DNA from: Thermoplasmata archaeon
GTDB taxonomy: Archaea; Thermoplasmatota; Thermoplasmata; Thermoplasmatales; Aciduliprofundaceae
Length of the DNA: 13,880 nt
Reading direction: 5' to 3'
Assembly (NCBI GenBank): GCA_021163705.1
Contig: JAGGTO010000010.1
Coordinates: 1-13,880 of the forward strand
The number at the start of each line of letters is the position of its first letter. The stretch's first letter is position 1. Below are positions 1 to 7,407 of this stretch, piece after piece. The translations under genes were made by a program, and so were the position numbers. Under the pieces are notes generated by a model. The model made no database searches. It saw only the letters and a program-made list of their open reading frames with translations, and was not told where the DNA came from.

Positions 1-176
1 CCCTTCCAGAGAGTCTGGGTGAAGCACTGTATCATATGGAAAGAAGCCAGCTTATGAAAGAAATACTTGGTGAGCATATATTCAAGCACTTCCTAATTGT
101 GAAAAAGAGAGAGTGGGAAGACTACAGAGCTCAGGTTACAGAATGGGAGATAAAGAACTTTCTTCCGATTCTGTGA
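1..176 (+). CDS. glnA: Glutamine synthetase, C-terminal end (5' end outside window)
   Basis: Only the last 57 codons are present, read from base 3 to a TGA at 174-176. The translation starts LPESLGEALYHME and continues through GEHIFKHF, a K-rich stretch and REWEDYRAQVTEWE, which is the usual C-terminal helix pattern of type I glutamine synthetase (ATP-dependent glutamate plus ammonia to glutamine, cytoplasmic dodecamer). The catalytic domain lies upstream of the window, so activity and adenylylation site cannot be judged. The next gene starts within 10 bases of this stop, so the two are probably cotranscribed. The assignment rests on the C-terminal pattern alone but that pattern is distinctive. 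Confidence 0.82.
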   Translation, partial: LPESLGEALYHMERSQLMKEILGEHIFKHFLIVKKREWEDYRAQVTEWEIKNFLPIL

Positions 177-185
177 GGTATGGCT

Positions 186-1415
186 ATGAATCTTAGAGAG
201 ATAAGGAAACAGTTTCCCCTACTGAAACATACGGTGTATCTGAACTCTGCAGATCAGGCACCTCCAGGGAGATACTGGATTGATGCCATTCGCAGATCTC
301 TTAATCTTCTGGAAGCAGGAAGCATTGAAGATACACCCCCATATGGATTTGCAACACACCCTTTCCTTTCCAATATATTTTTTGAGGTTATTGAAAAGGG
401 TGCGAAACTCATTCATGCACACAGAGATGAGGTAACCAATAACTATCGCATAATGACTGCAGCAAATATGATAATCAACGATATCATCCAATGGGAGAGG
501 GGAGACAATGTGGTGTTCACAAATCTCGACTATCCTTCCATACCCTTCATTCTCCTCGGTCTGAGAAAAAGGGGTGTGGAATTGAGAAGGGTAGAGCATA
601 AAAATGGCATAATTCCTATAGATGAAATGGAGAAAATGATAGATGATAGAACAAAGCTCATGGTAATAAATCGCACAATGCCCTGGAGCGGGTTCACATA
701 CGCTAATGTGCGTGAAATATCGAGCATTGCCCATGAGCATGGCGCATATGTGCTTGATGATGCATTTCAGGCAACAGGAGCGATAGATATAGATGTTCAT
801 CGAGATGAGGTGGATTTTCTTCTCAGTGGGAGTTACAAGTGGCAATGCGGCCCCGAGGGTGCTGGCATACTATATGTTAGGAGAGAAATAATCGAAAATG
901 TTGAGCCTGATTTTAGAAATTATCTGTGGGTGGATTTTAAAGGCGAGATTCCATTTTCCACAGAGGATCATGATAATCTGAGCAGCTGGGATTATCCCTT
1001 GCAGAAAAATGCAAATAAATTTGAGATGGGTACTGTTGTGACTCCAATACTCTTTGGCTGGGATGCAACTCTTGATTTCCTCCTCAATACTGGAATTGAG
1101 GAAATAGAAAAAAGAGTGCGCAGCCTTGGAGATTATGCATACACAAGGCTCAGCGAGGAAGGATTCTCGCTCATAACTCCAGAGAGCAGAGAGAACAGGC
1201 ATGGTTTAATTGTTTATACATCTGGAAATGCTAAGAGAGACCGGGAGATTTACACAAATTTAAATTCACCCAAATCACCGCAAGATAGGCCCATAAAGCT
1301 CACACTGAGATATGCAGGAGGAATTGGAGGGATAAGGATAAGCACACATTTCTTCAACACGAAGGAGGAAATAGATACCCTGATTGAAAGGCAAAGAAAA
1401 ATTCTCAAAAATTGA
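186..1415 (+). CDS. Class V PLP-dependent aminotransferase (cysteine-desulfurase fold), substrate unknown
   Basis: A fold-type I PLP enzyme of about 409 residues. Numbered from the upstream ATG at 180, the PLP site is visible as VLDDAFQ (D194 and Q197 contacting the cofactor) and SGSYKW, with K220 as the Schiff-base lysine. A GGIGGIRIS motif and an FFNTKEEID tail (about 377-401) match the C-terminal small domain of the family. The mobile-loop cysteine of SufS/IscS/NifS desulfurases is not evident: the expected region reads LRYAGGIGGIRIS without Cys, so a standard cysteine desulfurase is unlikely; isopenicillin-N-epimerase-like or another transaminase/lyase role is possible. Two ATGs compete, at 180 and 186. 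The GTGAGGT at 173-179 touches the first but lies 6 nt before the second, so I prefer 186. Its position directly after glutamine synthetase suggests amino-nitrogen metabolism, as inference only. Confidence 0.85.
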   Translation: MNLREIRKQFPLLKHTVYLNSADQAPPGRYWIDAIRRSLNLLEAGSIEDTPPYGFATHPFLSNIFFEVIEKGAKLIHAHRDEVTNNYRIMTAANMIINDIIQWERGDNVVFTNLDYPSIPFILLGLRKRGVELRRVEHKNGIIPIDEMEKMIDDRTKLMVINRTMPWSGFTYANVREISSIAHEHGAYVLDDAFQATGAIDIDVHRDEVDFLLSGSYKWQCGPEGAGILYVRREIIENVEPDFRNYLWVDFKGEIPFSTEDHDNLSSWDYPLQKNANKFEMGTVVTPILFGWDATLDFLLNTGIEEIEKRVRSLGDYAYTRLSEEGFSLITPESRENRHGLIVYTSGNAKRDREIYTNLNSPKSPQDRPIKLTLRYAGGIGGIRISTHFFNTKEEIDTLIERQRKILKN

Positions 1416-1423
1416 GGGTAACA

Positions 1424-1432
1424 TTATTTAAT
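1424..1432 (+). promoter_or_regulatory. TATA box for mfnA
   Basis: TTATTTAAT lies about 25 nt before the GTG start at 1453. No Shine-Dalgarno sequence is obvious in the 37-nt gap, so a leaderless transcript starting at or next to the GTG is likely. This gives the decarboxylase its own promoter apart from glnA and the aminotransferase. Confidence 0.5.
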
Positions 1433-1452
1433 TCTCTTTTTCATACCCCAGT

Positions 1453-2583
1453 GTGAATCCAAAAAGAATTAAGAAGATATTGCAAAAGTATTACGAGATG
1501 GATCATCACTATGAAGATGGAAAAGTTCTTGGCTCAATGTACACCTATCTTCCGGAGATAGTGCTGGATACTTTCATTAAATTCTATCAGGCGAACTTAG
1601 GCAATGAGGGTATGTATCCTGGAACAAAAAGAATGGAGGAGAAAGTAGTAAAGTTTCTCCTCACTCTATCCTCCGCAAAAGCTTCCCTTTTTGAAAAGAA
1701 ATTCTTTGGGCATATTGTTAGCGGAGGTACTGAAGCAAACATAACAGCACTGTGGATTGCAAGAAATATGGGATTCAATAGAATTCTAACTACAAAGGAT
1801 GCACACTTTTCCATAAGAAAGGCAGCAAATATTCTTAATATTCCATTAGAGGAAATCTCAATGAATACAGGCAAGATGGATATTGGAGACCTGGAGAGCA
1901 AGATTAGGGATGGAGATATTGTGGTGGCCACGGCAGGTACCACTCCCCTTGGGATTGTTGATCCAATAAAAGAGATTGGAGAGATCTGCAACTTATATGA
2001 TTGCTTTATGCATGTGGATGCTGCCTTTGGCGGTTTTGTGATCCCCTTCCTTAGAGAGCTCGGATATATGGATGTGAAATTTGGATTCGATGTGCCAGAG
2101 GTTATGAGTTTGACAATAGATCCTCATAAAATGGGTATGGCCCCATACCCTGCTGGTGCAATTTTAATGAGAGGGAATTTATTTAAGTATATAGAGGTGG
2201 ATGCCCCGTATCTTGTAAGGGGAAAAAATGCATCCCTTCTTGGAACTAGGCAGAGCGGTAGTGTGGCTGCAGCCTACGCATCTATTCTGTATTTCGGCTG
2301 GAACGGATATAGGGAGATTGTGAAAAGATGCATGGAAAACATGCACTATGCTATCAGGAGAATCCAGGAGGAAGGTTTTGAAATATTTATAAAGCCAGAG
2401 CTTAATATTCTCAATATAAAGCTAAAAAATCCCTCAAGAACAAAGAGAGAATTTTTAAAGAGAGGTTGGAGTGTATCAATAAATCCCTCCTATGGAACCA
2501 TGAGAATAGTATTCATGCCGCATGTTACAACCAGGGTGATAGAGAACTTCTTGAAAGTGCTAAAAAATATAGAAAAAAGTTAG
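1453..2583 (+). CDS. mfnA: L-tyrosine/L-aspartate decarboxylase, MfnA family
   Basis: A PLP-dependent group II decarboxylase of 376 residues, the usual MfnA length, starting with GTG. Visible motifs: SGGTEANI (90-97) for phosphate binding, AHFSIRKAA (117-125) with H118 placed to stack on PLP, HVDAAFGG (187-194) with D189 for the pyridine nitrogen, and DPHKMG (223-228) with K226 as Schiff-base lysine. In methanogens MfnA makes tyramine for methanofuran; in Thermococcales the homologue works as aspartate 1-decarboxylase giving beta-alanine for CoA. No methanogenesis gene is in view, so the aspartate/CoA role is the better inference here, and a CoaD-type gene sits at 11121. The last codons overlap the end of the convergent porB by 4 nt. 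Confidence 0.9.
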   Translation: MNPKRIKKILQKYYEMDHHYEDGKVLGSMYTYLPEIVLDTFIKFYQANLGNEGMYPGTKRMEEKVVKFLLTLSSAKASLFEKKFFGHIVSGGTEANITALWIARNMGFNRILTTKDAHFSIRKAANILNIPLEEISMNTGKMDIGDLESKIRDGDIVVATAGTTPLGIVDPIKEIGEICNLYDCFMHVDAAFGGFVIPFLRELGYMDVKFGFDVPEVMSLTIDPHKMGMAPYPAGAILMRGNLFKYIEVDAPYLVRGKNASLLGTRQSGSVAAAYASILYFGWNGYREIVKRCMENMHYAIRRIQEEGFEIFIKPELNILNIKLKNPSRTKREFLKRGWSVSINPSYGTMRIVFMPHVTTRVIENFLKVLKNIEKS

Positions 2584-3473
2584 GGGCGATAATATTTTCC
2601 GTATTTTGCCCACCACTCATCCACATCCTTTTGCAATTTTTTAATGTACTCTGGATTCTTGAAGAGATGCCTGAACCTTCCCTGAGGCTTGAGATACTCT
2701 TCCACAGGCTTGAATTTCTTGGGTTTATATGTAATGCGCATATTCTCAAAATCTCCATTTTCAATTTCATAAAGTGGAAATAGCCCGGTCTCTGTTGCAA
2801 GTCTAAGAATTTCAATCGTTTTACTTGGATCATGTCTCCATCCCGTGGTGCAGGAAGATAGAACATGCAGGAATTTTGGTCCCTCAATGCTCAGAGCTTT
2901 TTTAACTTTCTTTTTGAAATCGTTGAAAAATGCAGGATTTGCCGTGGCCACATAGGGTGCATCATGGGCCGCTATTATCTTTGCAATGGGTTTCTTGGGC
3001 CTTAATTTTCCAATGGGATTGGCACTCCCCACCTTACTCGTGGTGGTCCAGGCCCCCCAGGGAGTTGCACCGCTTCTCTGAATACCTGTGTTCATATAGG
3101 CCTCGTTATCATATAGAACATATAGAACATTATGGCCCCTCTCAACCATTCCACTGAGAGCCTGCATTCCTATATCCACTGTACCGCCATCTCCACCAAA
3201 TGCTATGATATTTACCTTTTCCCCCTTGGCTTTCAAGGCCGCATCAATTCCACTTGCCACAGCTGCAGCATTCTCAAAGGCAACATGGATCCATGGGACT
3301 CGCCATGAAGTGCGGGGATAGGCAGTGGTAGCCACCTCCAGACATCCTGTGGCATTTGTCACTATTGTATTTGGACCTGCAAGCTTGAGAATCCATCTAA
3401 CTATTATGGGTGCGGCGCATCCGGCACATAATCCATGGCCAGGTGCAAAAAATTCCTCCTTTTCATAATTCAT
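2580..3473 (-). CDS. porB: Pyruvate:ferredoxin oxidoreductase, beta subunit (TPP-binding)
   Basis: This 297-residue subunit carries thiamine diphosphate and the proximal [4Fe-4S] cluster. The TPP/Mg motif is GDGGTVDIG (94-102) followed by YDNEAYMNTG (121-130). Four cysteines typical of PorB cluster ligands are present: C16 and C19 in GLCAGC, C44 in ATGCLE, and C208 in SSCTTGW. It is the last gene of porGDAB; its ATG overlaps the porA stop (ATGA), and GGAGGG upstream inside porA is a good ribosome site, pointing to translational coupling. The complex oxidises pyruvate with CoA to acetyl-CoA, CO2 and reduced ferredoxin in the cytoplasm. A related 2-oxoacid specificity (for example 2-oxoisovalerate, VOR) cannot be excluded from sequence alone. 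Confidence 0.93.
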   Translation of the reverse strand: MNYEKEEFFAPGHGLCAGCAAPIIVRWILKLAGPNTIVTNATGCLEVATTAYPRTSWRVPWIHVAFENAAAVASGIDAALKAKGEKVNIIAFGGDGGTVDIGMQALSGMVERGHNVLYVLYDNEAYMNTGIQRSGATPWGAWTTTSKVGSANPIGKLRPKKPIAKIIAAHDAPYVATANPAFFNDFKKKVKKALSIEGPKFLHVLSSCTTGWRHDPSKTIEILRLATETGLFPLYEIENGDFENMRITYKPKKFKPVEEYLKPQGRFRHLFKNPEYIKKLQKDVDEWWAKYGKYYRP

Positions 3474-4666
3474 AGCAATCCCTCCGCTTTAAGCACAGCT
3501 TCCTTATTTACATCTATCCAGTTGACCTCATCAACCTCCTCATGCATTGCCTTCTCTGCAATCTCCACCACGCTATTCAATGTGTTGAATGTTATATCCC
3601 TTCCTCCAAGACCCACTATGAAATCGACAATTTTTGGTTTCTCTTTCATCCTTGAGAATGTAGACGATAGCTCTGCATACACTGCGCCTCCAAATCCAAA
3701 GGATATATTCCGCTCAACAACAGCAACAACCTTGGCATTCTTTAGTATCTCTCTGAGTTCTTCTTTGGGGAAAGGCCTGAACACTGTCAGCTTAACAAGA
3801 CCTACCTTCTTCCCCTGCTCTCTCAATCTTCTTACAAATTCTCTGGTTGTGGAGGTCATCGAGCCCATGGTCACAAGTATTATCTCAGCATCCTCAACAA
3901 ATTCAGGATAAACCTTCATGTATTTCCTTCCAAATCTCTCTTCGAATTCTTCAAAGACCTCATCTATAACCTTCTTTGCACGCTCCATCGCAATCCACTG
4001 CCCGTACTTGAACTCCATAAAATGCTCAGGGAACCCGAAGGAGCCAAGGGTAGCAGGATTCTGTGGATCAAGCGTGACATAGTGAGGCACAAATTCGCCT
4101 AGGAAATCATCCACATCCTTCTGCTCAGGAAGCTCAACAGGCTCAACTGTGTGCGTGAGAACAAAGGCATCAATACCCACCATGGCGGGAAGAAGAACTC
4201 TTTCATCCTCCGCAATCTTGAAGGCCATTATTCCAAGATCAAGACCCTCCTGATTGCTCTCCGCATAGAACTGCATCCATCCTGTGTCACGCTGAGACAT
4301 CATATCCTGATGGTCGCACCATATATTTATCGGAGCACTCAAAGCACGGTTCCCTATACCCATGACTATGGGCAATCTCATACCACTCGCTATAAAGAGA
4401 ACTTCATGCATTAGGGCAAGACCCTGGGATGCTGTTGCAGTTCCCACACGCACACCCTTAGCACTTGCTCCTATGGCAGCGCTCATTGCGCTGTGCTCAC
4501 TCTCCACTGGTACAAATTCTGCTTTCATCTCCCCATTTGCTATGAGCTCACTTATTTTCTCAGGTACCAAAGTGGAGGGTGTGATTGGATACGCGGGCAC
4601 AACCTGCACCCTGGCAAGTTTAAAGGCGTACGCTATAGATTCATTACCTCTTATCATCACCTTCAT
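3470..4666 (-). CDS. porA: Pyruvate:ferredoxin oxidoreductase, alpha subunit
   Basis: A 398-residue alpha subunit of usual length. The N-terminal pyrimidine-binding domain shows AYPITPST (25-32), the VESEHSAMSAA segment (54-64) with the acidic residues expected near the TPP aminopyrimidine, and SQGLALMHE (80-88), plus SAPINIWCDHQD (110-121). The C-terminal part has a transketolase-C-like region (VTMGSMTSTTREFVR, then FRPFP) as in PorA. The start ATG directly abuts the porD stop with no gap; GGAGGAG at 4673-4679 lies 6 nt before it, a strong ribosome site. It pairs with PorB to form the catalytic unit. No missing or broken motif is seen. Confidence 0.94.
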   Translation of the reverse strand: MKVMIRGNESIAYAFKLARVQVVPAYPITPSTLVPEKISELIANGEMKAEFVPVESEHSAMSAAIGASAKGVRVGTATASQGLALMHEVLFIASGMRLPIVMGIGNRALSAPINIWCDHQDMMSQRDTGWMQFYAESNQEGLDLGIMAFKIAEDERVLLPAMVGIDAFVLTHTVEPVELPEQKDVDDFLGEFVPHYVTLDPQNPATLGSFGFPEHFMEFKYGQWIAMERAKKVIDEVFEEFEERFGRKYMKVYPEFVEDAEIILVTMGSMTSTTREFVRRLREQGKKVGLVKLTVFRPFPKEELREILKNAKVVAVVERNISFGFGGAVYAELSSTFSRMKEKPKIVDFIVGLGGRDITFNTLNSVVEIAEKAMHEEVDEVNWIDVNKEAVLKAEGLL

Positions 4667-4984
4667 TTACTTCTCCTCCTTCACAAACTCTATTGCATTT
4701 ACAGGACATTCGTTATAGCATATTCCACAACCCTTGCAGTAATCATAGTCGATTTCAACCACAGGCAATCTCTTCAAAGGCTCCTTTGGCGCTGGAGTTT
4801 TCTTCTTTGTCTCTTCATCCTCATAAAGCAGTATGGCAGGTTCCGGGCAGAATTGCCAGCATATGAGGCAACGAATGCATTTCTCATAGTGAATTATGGG
4901 CTTGAAAACTCTCCATGTTCCTGTCTTATTCTCCACAGAATTTCCAGGCTCGGGAATTACAGCTCCTCTCGTTATTACCTCCAT
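4667..4984 (-). CDS. porD: Pyruvate:ferredoxin oxidoreductase, delta subunit (2[4Fe-4S] ferredoxin)
   Basis: This 105-residue subunit carries two [4Fe-4S] clusters in two CxxCxxCxxxCP motifs: C36, C39, C42, C46 (CIRCLICWQFCPEP) and C83, C86, C89, C93 (CKGCGICYNECPVNAI). The stretch between the motifs is lysine-rich with charged linkers, as in archaeal PorD. It passes electrons from the PorB cluster to free ferredoxin. It follows porG after 3 nt, with a GGTGA ribosome site (4988-4992) overlapping the porG stop, and directly precedes porA. The two motifs and position make the call firm. Confidence 0.94.
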   Translation of the reverse strand: MEVITRGAVIPEPGNSVENKTGTWRVFKPIIHYEKCIRCLICWQFCPEPAILLYEDEETKKKTPAPKEPLKRLPVVEIDYDYCKGCGICYNECPVNAIEFVKEEK

Positions 4985-4987
4985 TTT

Positions 4988-5539
4988 TCACCACCCCAAA
5001 ATTGTATTTTCATAAGCATCCTTTGCAGCCAGAGCATTTTCCTCCTTTTTGGCAGGTGCATTCTCCCTTATGGCCTCAACAACATACTCTATTTTCACAT
5101 TTCCAACAGCCTTTGCATAGGCACCGAGAATTGCTGTATTCACTATAGGTGCAGCCAGAGAGCCGAGCTTATGGTCAATGGCTATTTTTGTTGCGTCAAC
5201 TGTTGCAACCTTGAAATTTCCAAGATTGAATTGTTCAGGCTTCTTGGAAGTATTAATTATCACTATACCTCCTTCCTTGAGTCCCTGTGTGACATCCACA
5301 ACCTCCATTAAAGAGGGATCAAGCACCACGACTGCATCGGGATTGTAAACATTCATCCTCAAATCAATTCTTCTCTCATCAATCCTTGTGAATGCCTGCA
5401 CCGGCGCACCTCTTCGCTCCACACCAAAGTAGGGGAAGGATTGAGCGTAATATCCCTGCTTCACTGCCGCTATGGCCAGGATATTTGCCGCCGTTACTGC
5501 TCCCTGGCCGCCTCTTCCGTGAAATCTCACCTCATACAT
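4988..5539 (-). CDS. porG: Pyruvate:ferredoxin oxidoreductase, gamma subunit
   Basis: A 183-residue gamma subunit starting MYEVRFHGRGGQGAV, the normal N-terminus of PorG/VorG proteins, with HGRGGQG (7-13) as the family motif. An in-frame GTG at 5563 would add eight residues (MLKCIPFF), but that GTG overlaps a TATA-like CTTTAAAG centred about 27 nt before the ATG at 5539, so the ATG start is preferred. First gene of porG-porD-porA-porB, an order known from Pyrococcus and Thermotoga. In Pyrococcus the gamma subunit is shared by POR and VOR; here a single D-A-B set follows. Expression is probably driven from the divergent region shared with transketolase. Confidence 0.92.
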   Translation of the reverse strand: MYEVRFHGRGGQGAVTAANILAIAAVKQGYYAQSFPYFGVERRGAPVQAFTRIDERRIDLRMNVYNPDAVVVLDPSLMEVVDVTQGLKEGGIVIINTSKKPEQFNLGNFKVATVDATKIAIDHKLGSLAAPIVNTAILGAYAKAVGNVKIEYVVEAIRENAPAKKEENALAAKDAYENTILGW

Positions 5540-5562
5540 AAAAAAGGGTATGCATTTTAACA

Positions 5563-5570
5563 CTTTAAAG
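5563..5570 (-). promoter_or_regulatory. TATA box for the porGDAB operon
   Basis: CTTTAAAG is centred about 27 nt before the porG ATG (5539), preceded on the minus strand by GGTAAAC, which may act as BRE. No ribosome site lies before that ATG, which fits a leaderless transcript. The position also argues against the upstream GTG at 5563 as the translation start. Confidence 0.55.
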
Positions 5571-5579
5571 GTTTACCTT
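5568..5579. promoter_or_regulatory. Candidate operator palindrome between por and transketolase
   Basis: AAGGT-TT-ACCTT is a perfect inverted repeat with 5-bp arms and a 2-bp centre. It overlaps the upstream edge of the por TATA box and lies just before the BRE/TATA-like stretch of the transketolase promoter. A protein bound here could affect both divergent operons. No specific regulator can be named from the sequence, and a repeat this short in AT-rich DNA may be chance. Confidence 0.35.
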
Positions 5580-5583
5580 AATC

Positions 5584-5597
5584 GAAAATAATAATAA
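5584..5597 (+). promoter_or_regulatory. BRE/TATA-like element for transketolase-transaldolase operon
   Basis: GAAAATAATAATAA, preceded by C at 5583, resembles an archaeal BRE (CGAAA) followed by an A/T-rich TATA-like stretch about 25-30 nt before the ATG at 5621. No ribosome site precedes that ATG, consistent with a leaderless transcript. The TATA is not canonical, so confidence is moderate. Confidence 0.4.
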
Positions 5598-5620
5598 GGT
5601 GATGTAAAATAACCCCTCCA

Positions 5621-6466
5621 ATGAGTGAAGTTTCTCCTGAGAAGATTCGAGAATTGAAGCTTATAGCAAACAAGATAAGGGAATGGACAATAAAAATGAC
5701 ATATGCTGCCAAATCCGGACATCCTGGAGGTTCGTTAAGTGCGGCTGAGATTTTTGCTGTGCTTTATTTTCATGAGATGCGAGTTGATCCAAACAATCCA
5801 GAGTGGCCAGAGAGGGATAGATTTGTACTGAGCAAAGGTCATGCATCCCCCGCCTACTATGCTGCTTTGGCGCTACGAGGATTCTTTCCGGAAGAAGAAC
5901 TTTTAACTTTCCGAAAGATAAGTTCCAGGCTTCAGGGACATCCCTCACTTATAGTACCTGGCGTGGATATGTGCACAGGCTCCCTTGGTCAGGGATTGAG
6001 CGCAGCAATAGGCATGGCTTTAGCTGCGAAATTAGATAAGAAAGATTACAGGGTATATGCTCTCCTTGGAGATGGTGAAATAGAGGAGGGAAACATATGG
6101 GAGGCAGCACTTACCGCATCAACAAGAAAACTGGATAATCTTGTGGCGATAATTGACCGCAATATGATACAGCTTGATGATTTCACAGATAGAATGATAA
6201 TTCTTGATCCCCTTGAAGAGAAATGGGATGCCTTTGGATGGAAGGTTATGTCCATAAATGGCCATGATGTGGTGCAGATCATCCATGCTCTCAATGAAGC
6301 TAAAAAGGAGAAGGGTAGACCCAGTGTGATAATTGCACATACCGTAAAAGGAAAGGGTGTGAGTTACATGGAGAACACTGCAAAATATCATGGAAAGCCT
6401 CCTCAAAATGAAGAGGAATATGAGGAAGCTTTAAAGGAGATAGAAGATGAGAGGGGAAAAATATGA
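5621..6466 (+). CDS. Transketolase, N-terminal (TPP-binding) subunit
   Basis: A 281-residue protein equal to the N-terminal third to half of a full transketolase. It carries SGHPGGSLSAAEI (32-44; H34), SKGHASPAYY (71-80; H74), and the TPP/Mg motif GDGEIEEGN (150-158; D151, N158). With the next gene it makes the split, two-subunit transketolase seen in archaea and many bacteria, which moves two-carbon units between sugar phosphates using TPP. The stop overlaps the next start (ATGA at 6463-6466), indicating translational coupling and probably equal expression. It is read divergently from the por operon. A dehydrogenase E1-like or DXS role is unlikely given the close match to transketolase N motifs and the partner gene. 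Confidence 0.93.
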   Translation: MSEVSPEKIRELKLIANKIREWTIKMTYAAKSGHPGGSLSAAEIFAVLYFHEMRVDPNNPEWPERDRFVLSKGHASPAYYAALALRGFFPEEELLTFRKISSRLQGHPSLIVPGVDMCTGSLGQGLSAAIGMALAAKLDKKDYRVYALLGDGEIEEGNIWEAALTASTRKLDNLVAIIDRNMIQLDDFTDRMIILDPLEEKWDAFGWKVMSINGHDVVQIIHALNEAKKEKGRPSVIIAHTVKGKGVSYMENTAKYHGKPPQNEEEYEEALKEIEDERGKI

Positions 6467-7407
6467 AATGGGAGTATGAATCTCCAAGAAAGGCATATGG
6501 TGAGACCCTTGTTTCTCTGGGGAAAGAGAGAGAGGATATCGTTGTGCTGGATGCTGATTTAAGCACTTCAACAAAAACTGCAATGTTTGGCCAAGAATTT
6601 CCTGAGAGATTCTTCAATGTTGGACTTCAGGAGCAGAATGTGATGGGCATAGCTGCAGGTCTTGCAAGGAGCGGGAAAACGGTATTTGCATCCTCCTTTG
6701 CAGTTTTTGCAACTGGAAGAGCCTATGATCAGATAAGGCAGAGCATAGCCTATCCCCAGCTAAATGTGAAAATAGTAGCCACCCATGGGGGAGTTACAGT
6801 GGGAGAAGATGGAGCATCACATCAGATGATAGAGGATATCGGCCTGATGTGCGGATTGCCAAACTTTAGGGTGATCGTTCCTGTGGACTCCAATGAAGTT
6901 CGCCGTGTGATAAGATTCGTTGCCTCTGAGAAGGGGCCATTTTATGTTCGTCTAACCCGTCCCGCTTTGCCAACAATAACATCCAAGGAGGATGATTTTG
7001 TATTTGGAAAGGGCATGCTCATGAGGGATGGTGAGGATATTGCCATAATTGCAACGGGAATCGAAGTTTCATACTCTCTTTTAGCTGCTGAAAAACTCAA
7101 AAAGGAGGGAATAGATGCAGCAGTAATTAACATGAGCACCATTAAGCCCATCGATAAGGAAATAATAATAAAGTATGCTCGAAAAACAGGGGCGATTTTA
7201 ACAGCAGAGGACCATAACATCTACAATGGTCTTGGGAGTCGAGTTGCGGAGGTTCTTGTGGAAAATTATCCTGCCTGGATGCTTCGAGTGGGCATGCCCG
7301 ATAAGTTTGGAAGGAGCGGAAAATGGAATGAGCTTCTTGCATATTATGAAATGGATGAAAATGGTATTATGAAAGCGGCAAGAAAGCTTGTGGAGGTGAG
7401 AAAATGA
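6463..7407 (+). CDS. Transketolase, C-terminal (pyrimidine-binding) subunit
   Basis: A 314-residue partner holding the pyrimidine-binding and transketolase-C domains. FFNVGLQEQNVMGIAAG (50-66) contains E57, the glutamate that activates the TPP aminopyrimidine. THGGVTVGEDGASHQMIED (108-126) is the next active-site stretch (H108, H120). The C-terminal domain contains TGIEVSYSLLAAEKL and TAEDHNIYNGLGSRVAEVL, as in the family. The start is fixed by the ATGA overlap with the preceding subunit and by GAGGGG a few bases upstream. The end overlaps the transaldolase start by 4 nt. No truncation or frame break is seen. Confidence 0.93.
   Translation: MKWEYESPRKAYGETLVSLGKEREDIVVLDADLSTSTKTAMFGQEFPERFFNVGLQEQNVMGIAAGLARSGKTVFASSFAVFATGRAYDQIRQSIAYPQLNVKIVATHGGVTVGEDGASHQMIEDIGLMCGLPNFRVIVPVDSNEVRRVIRFVASEKGPFYVRLTRPALPTITSKEDDFVFGKGMLMRDGEDIAIIATGIEVSYSLLAAEKLKKEGIDAAVINMSTIKPIDKEIIIKYARKTGAILTAEDHNIYNGLGSRVAEVLVENYPAWMLRVGMPDKFGRSGKWNELLAYYEMDENGIMKAARKLVEVRK

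Noticed and set aside
219..845. 208-codon open frame on the - strand inside the aminotransferase gene
   Set aside because: Antisense to a gene with intact PLP motifs; composition is shadow-like (Cys, His, Ile rich) and no family is recognisable.
4493..5311. Long open frame of 272 codons on the + strand opposite porA/porD/porG
   Set aside because: It runs antisense to three firmly identified por genes, its translation has no recognisable domain and is rich in Cys/Tyr/Leu as expected from a shadow frame.
5540..5563. GTG at 5563 as start of porG
   Set aside because: The added eight residues do not fit the family N-terminus and the GTG overlaps the likely TATA box of the operon.
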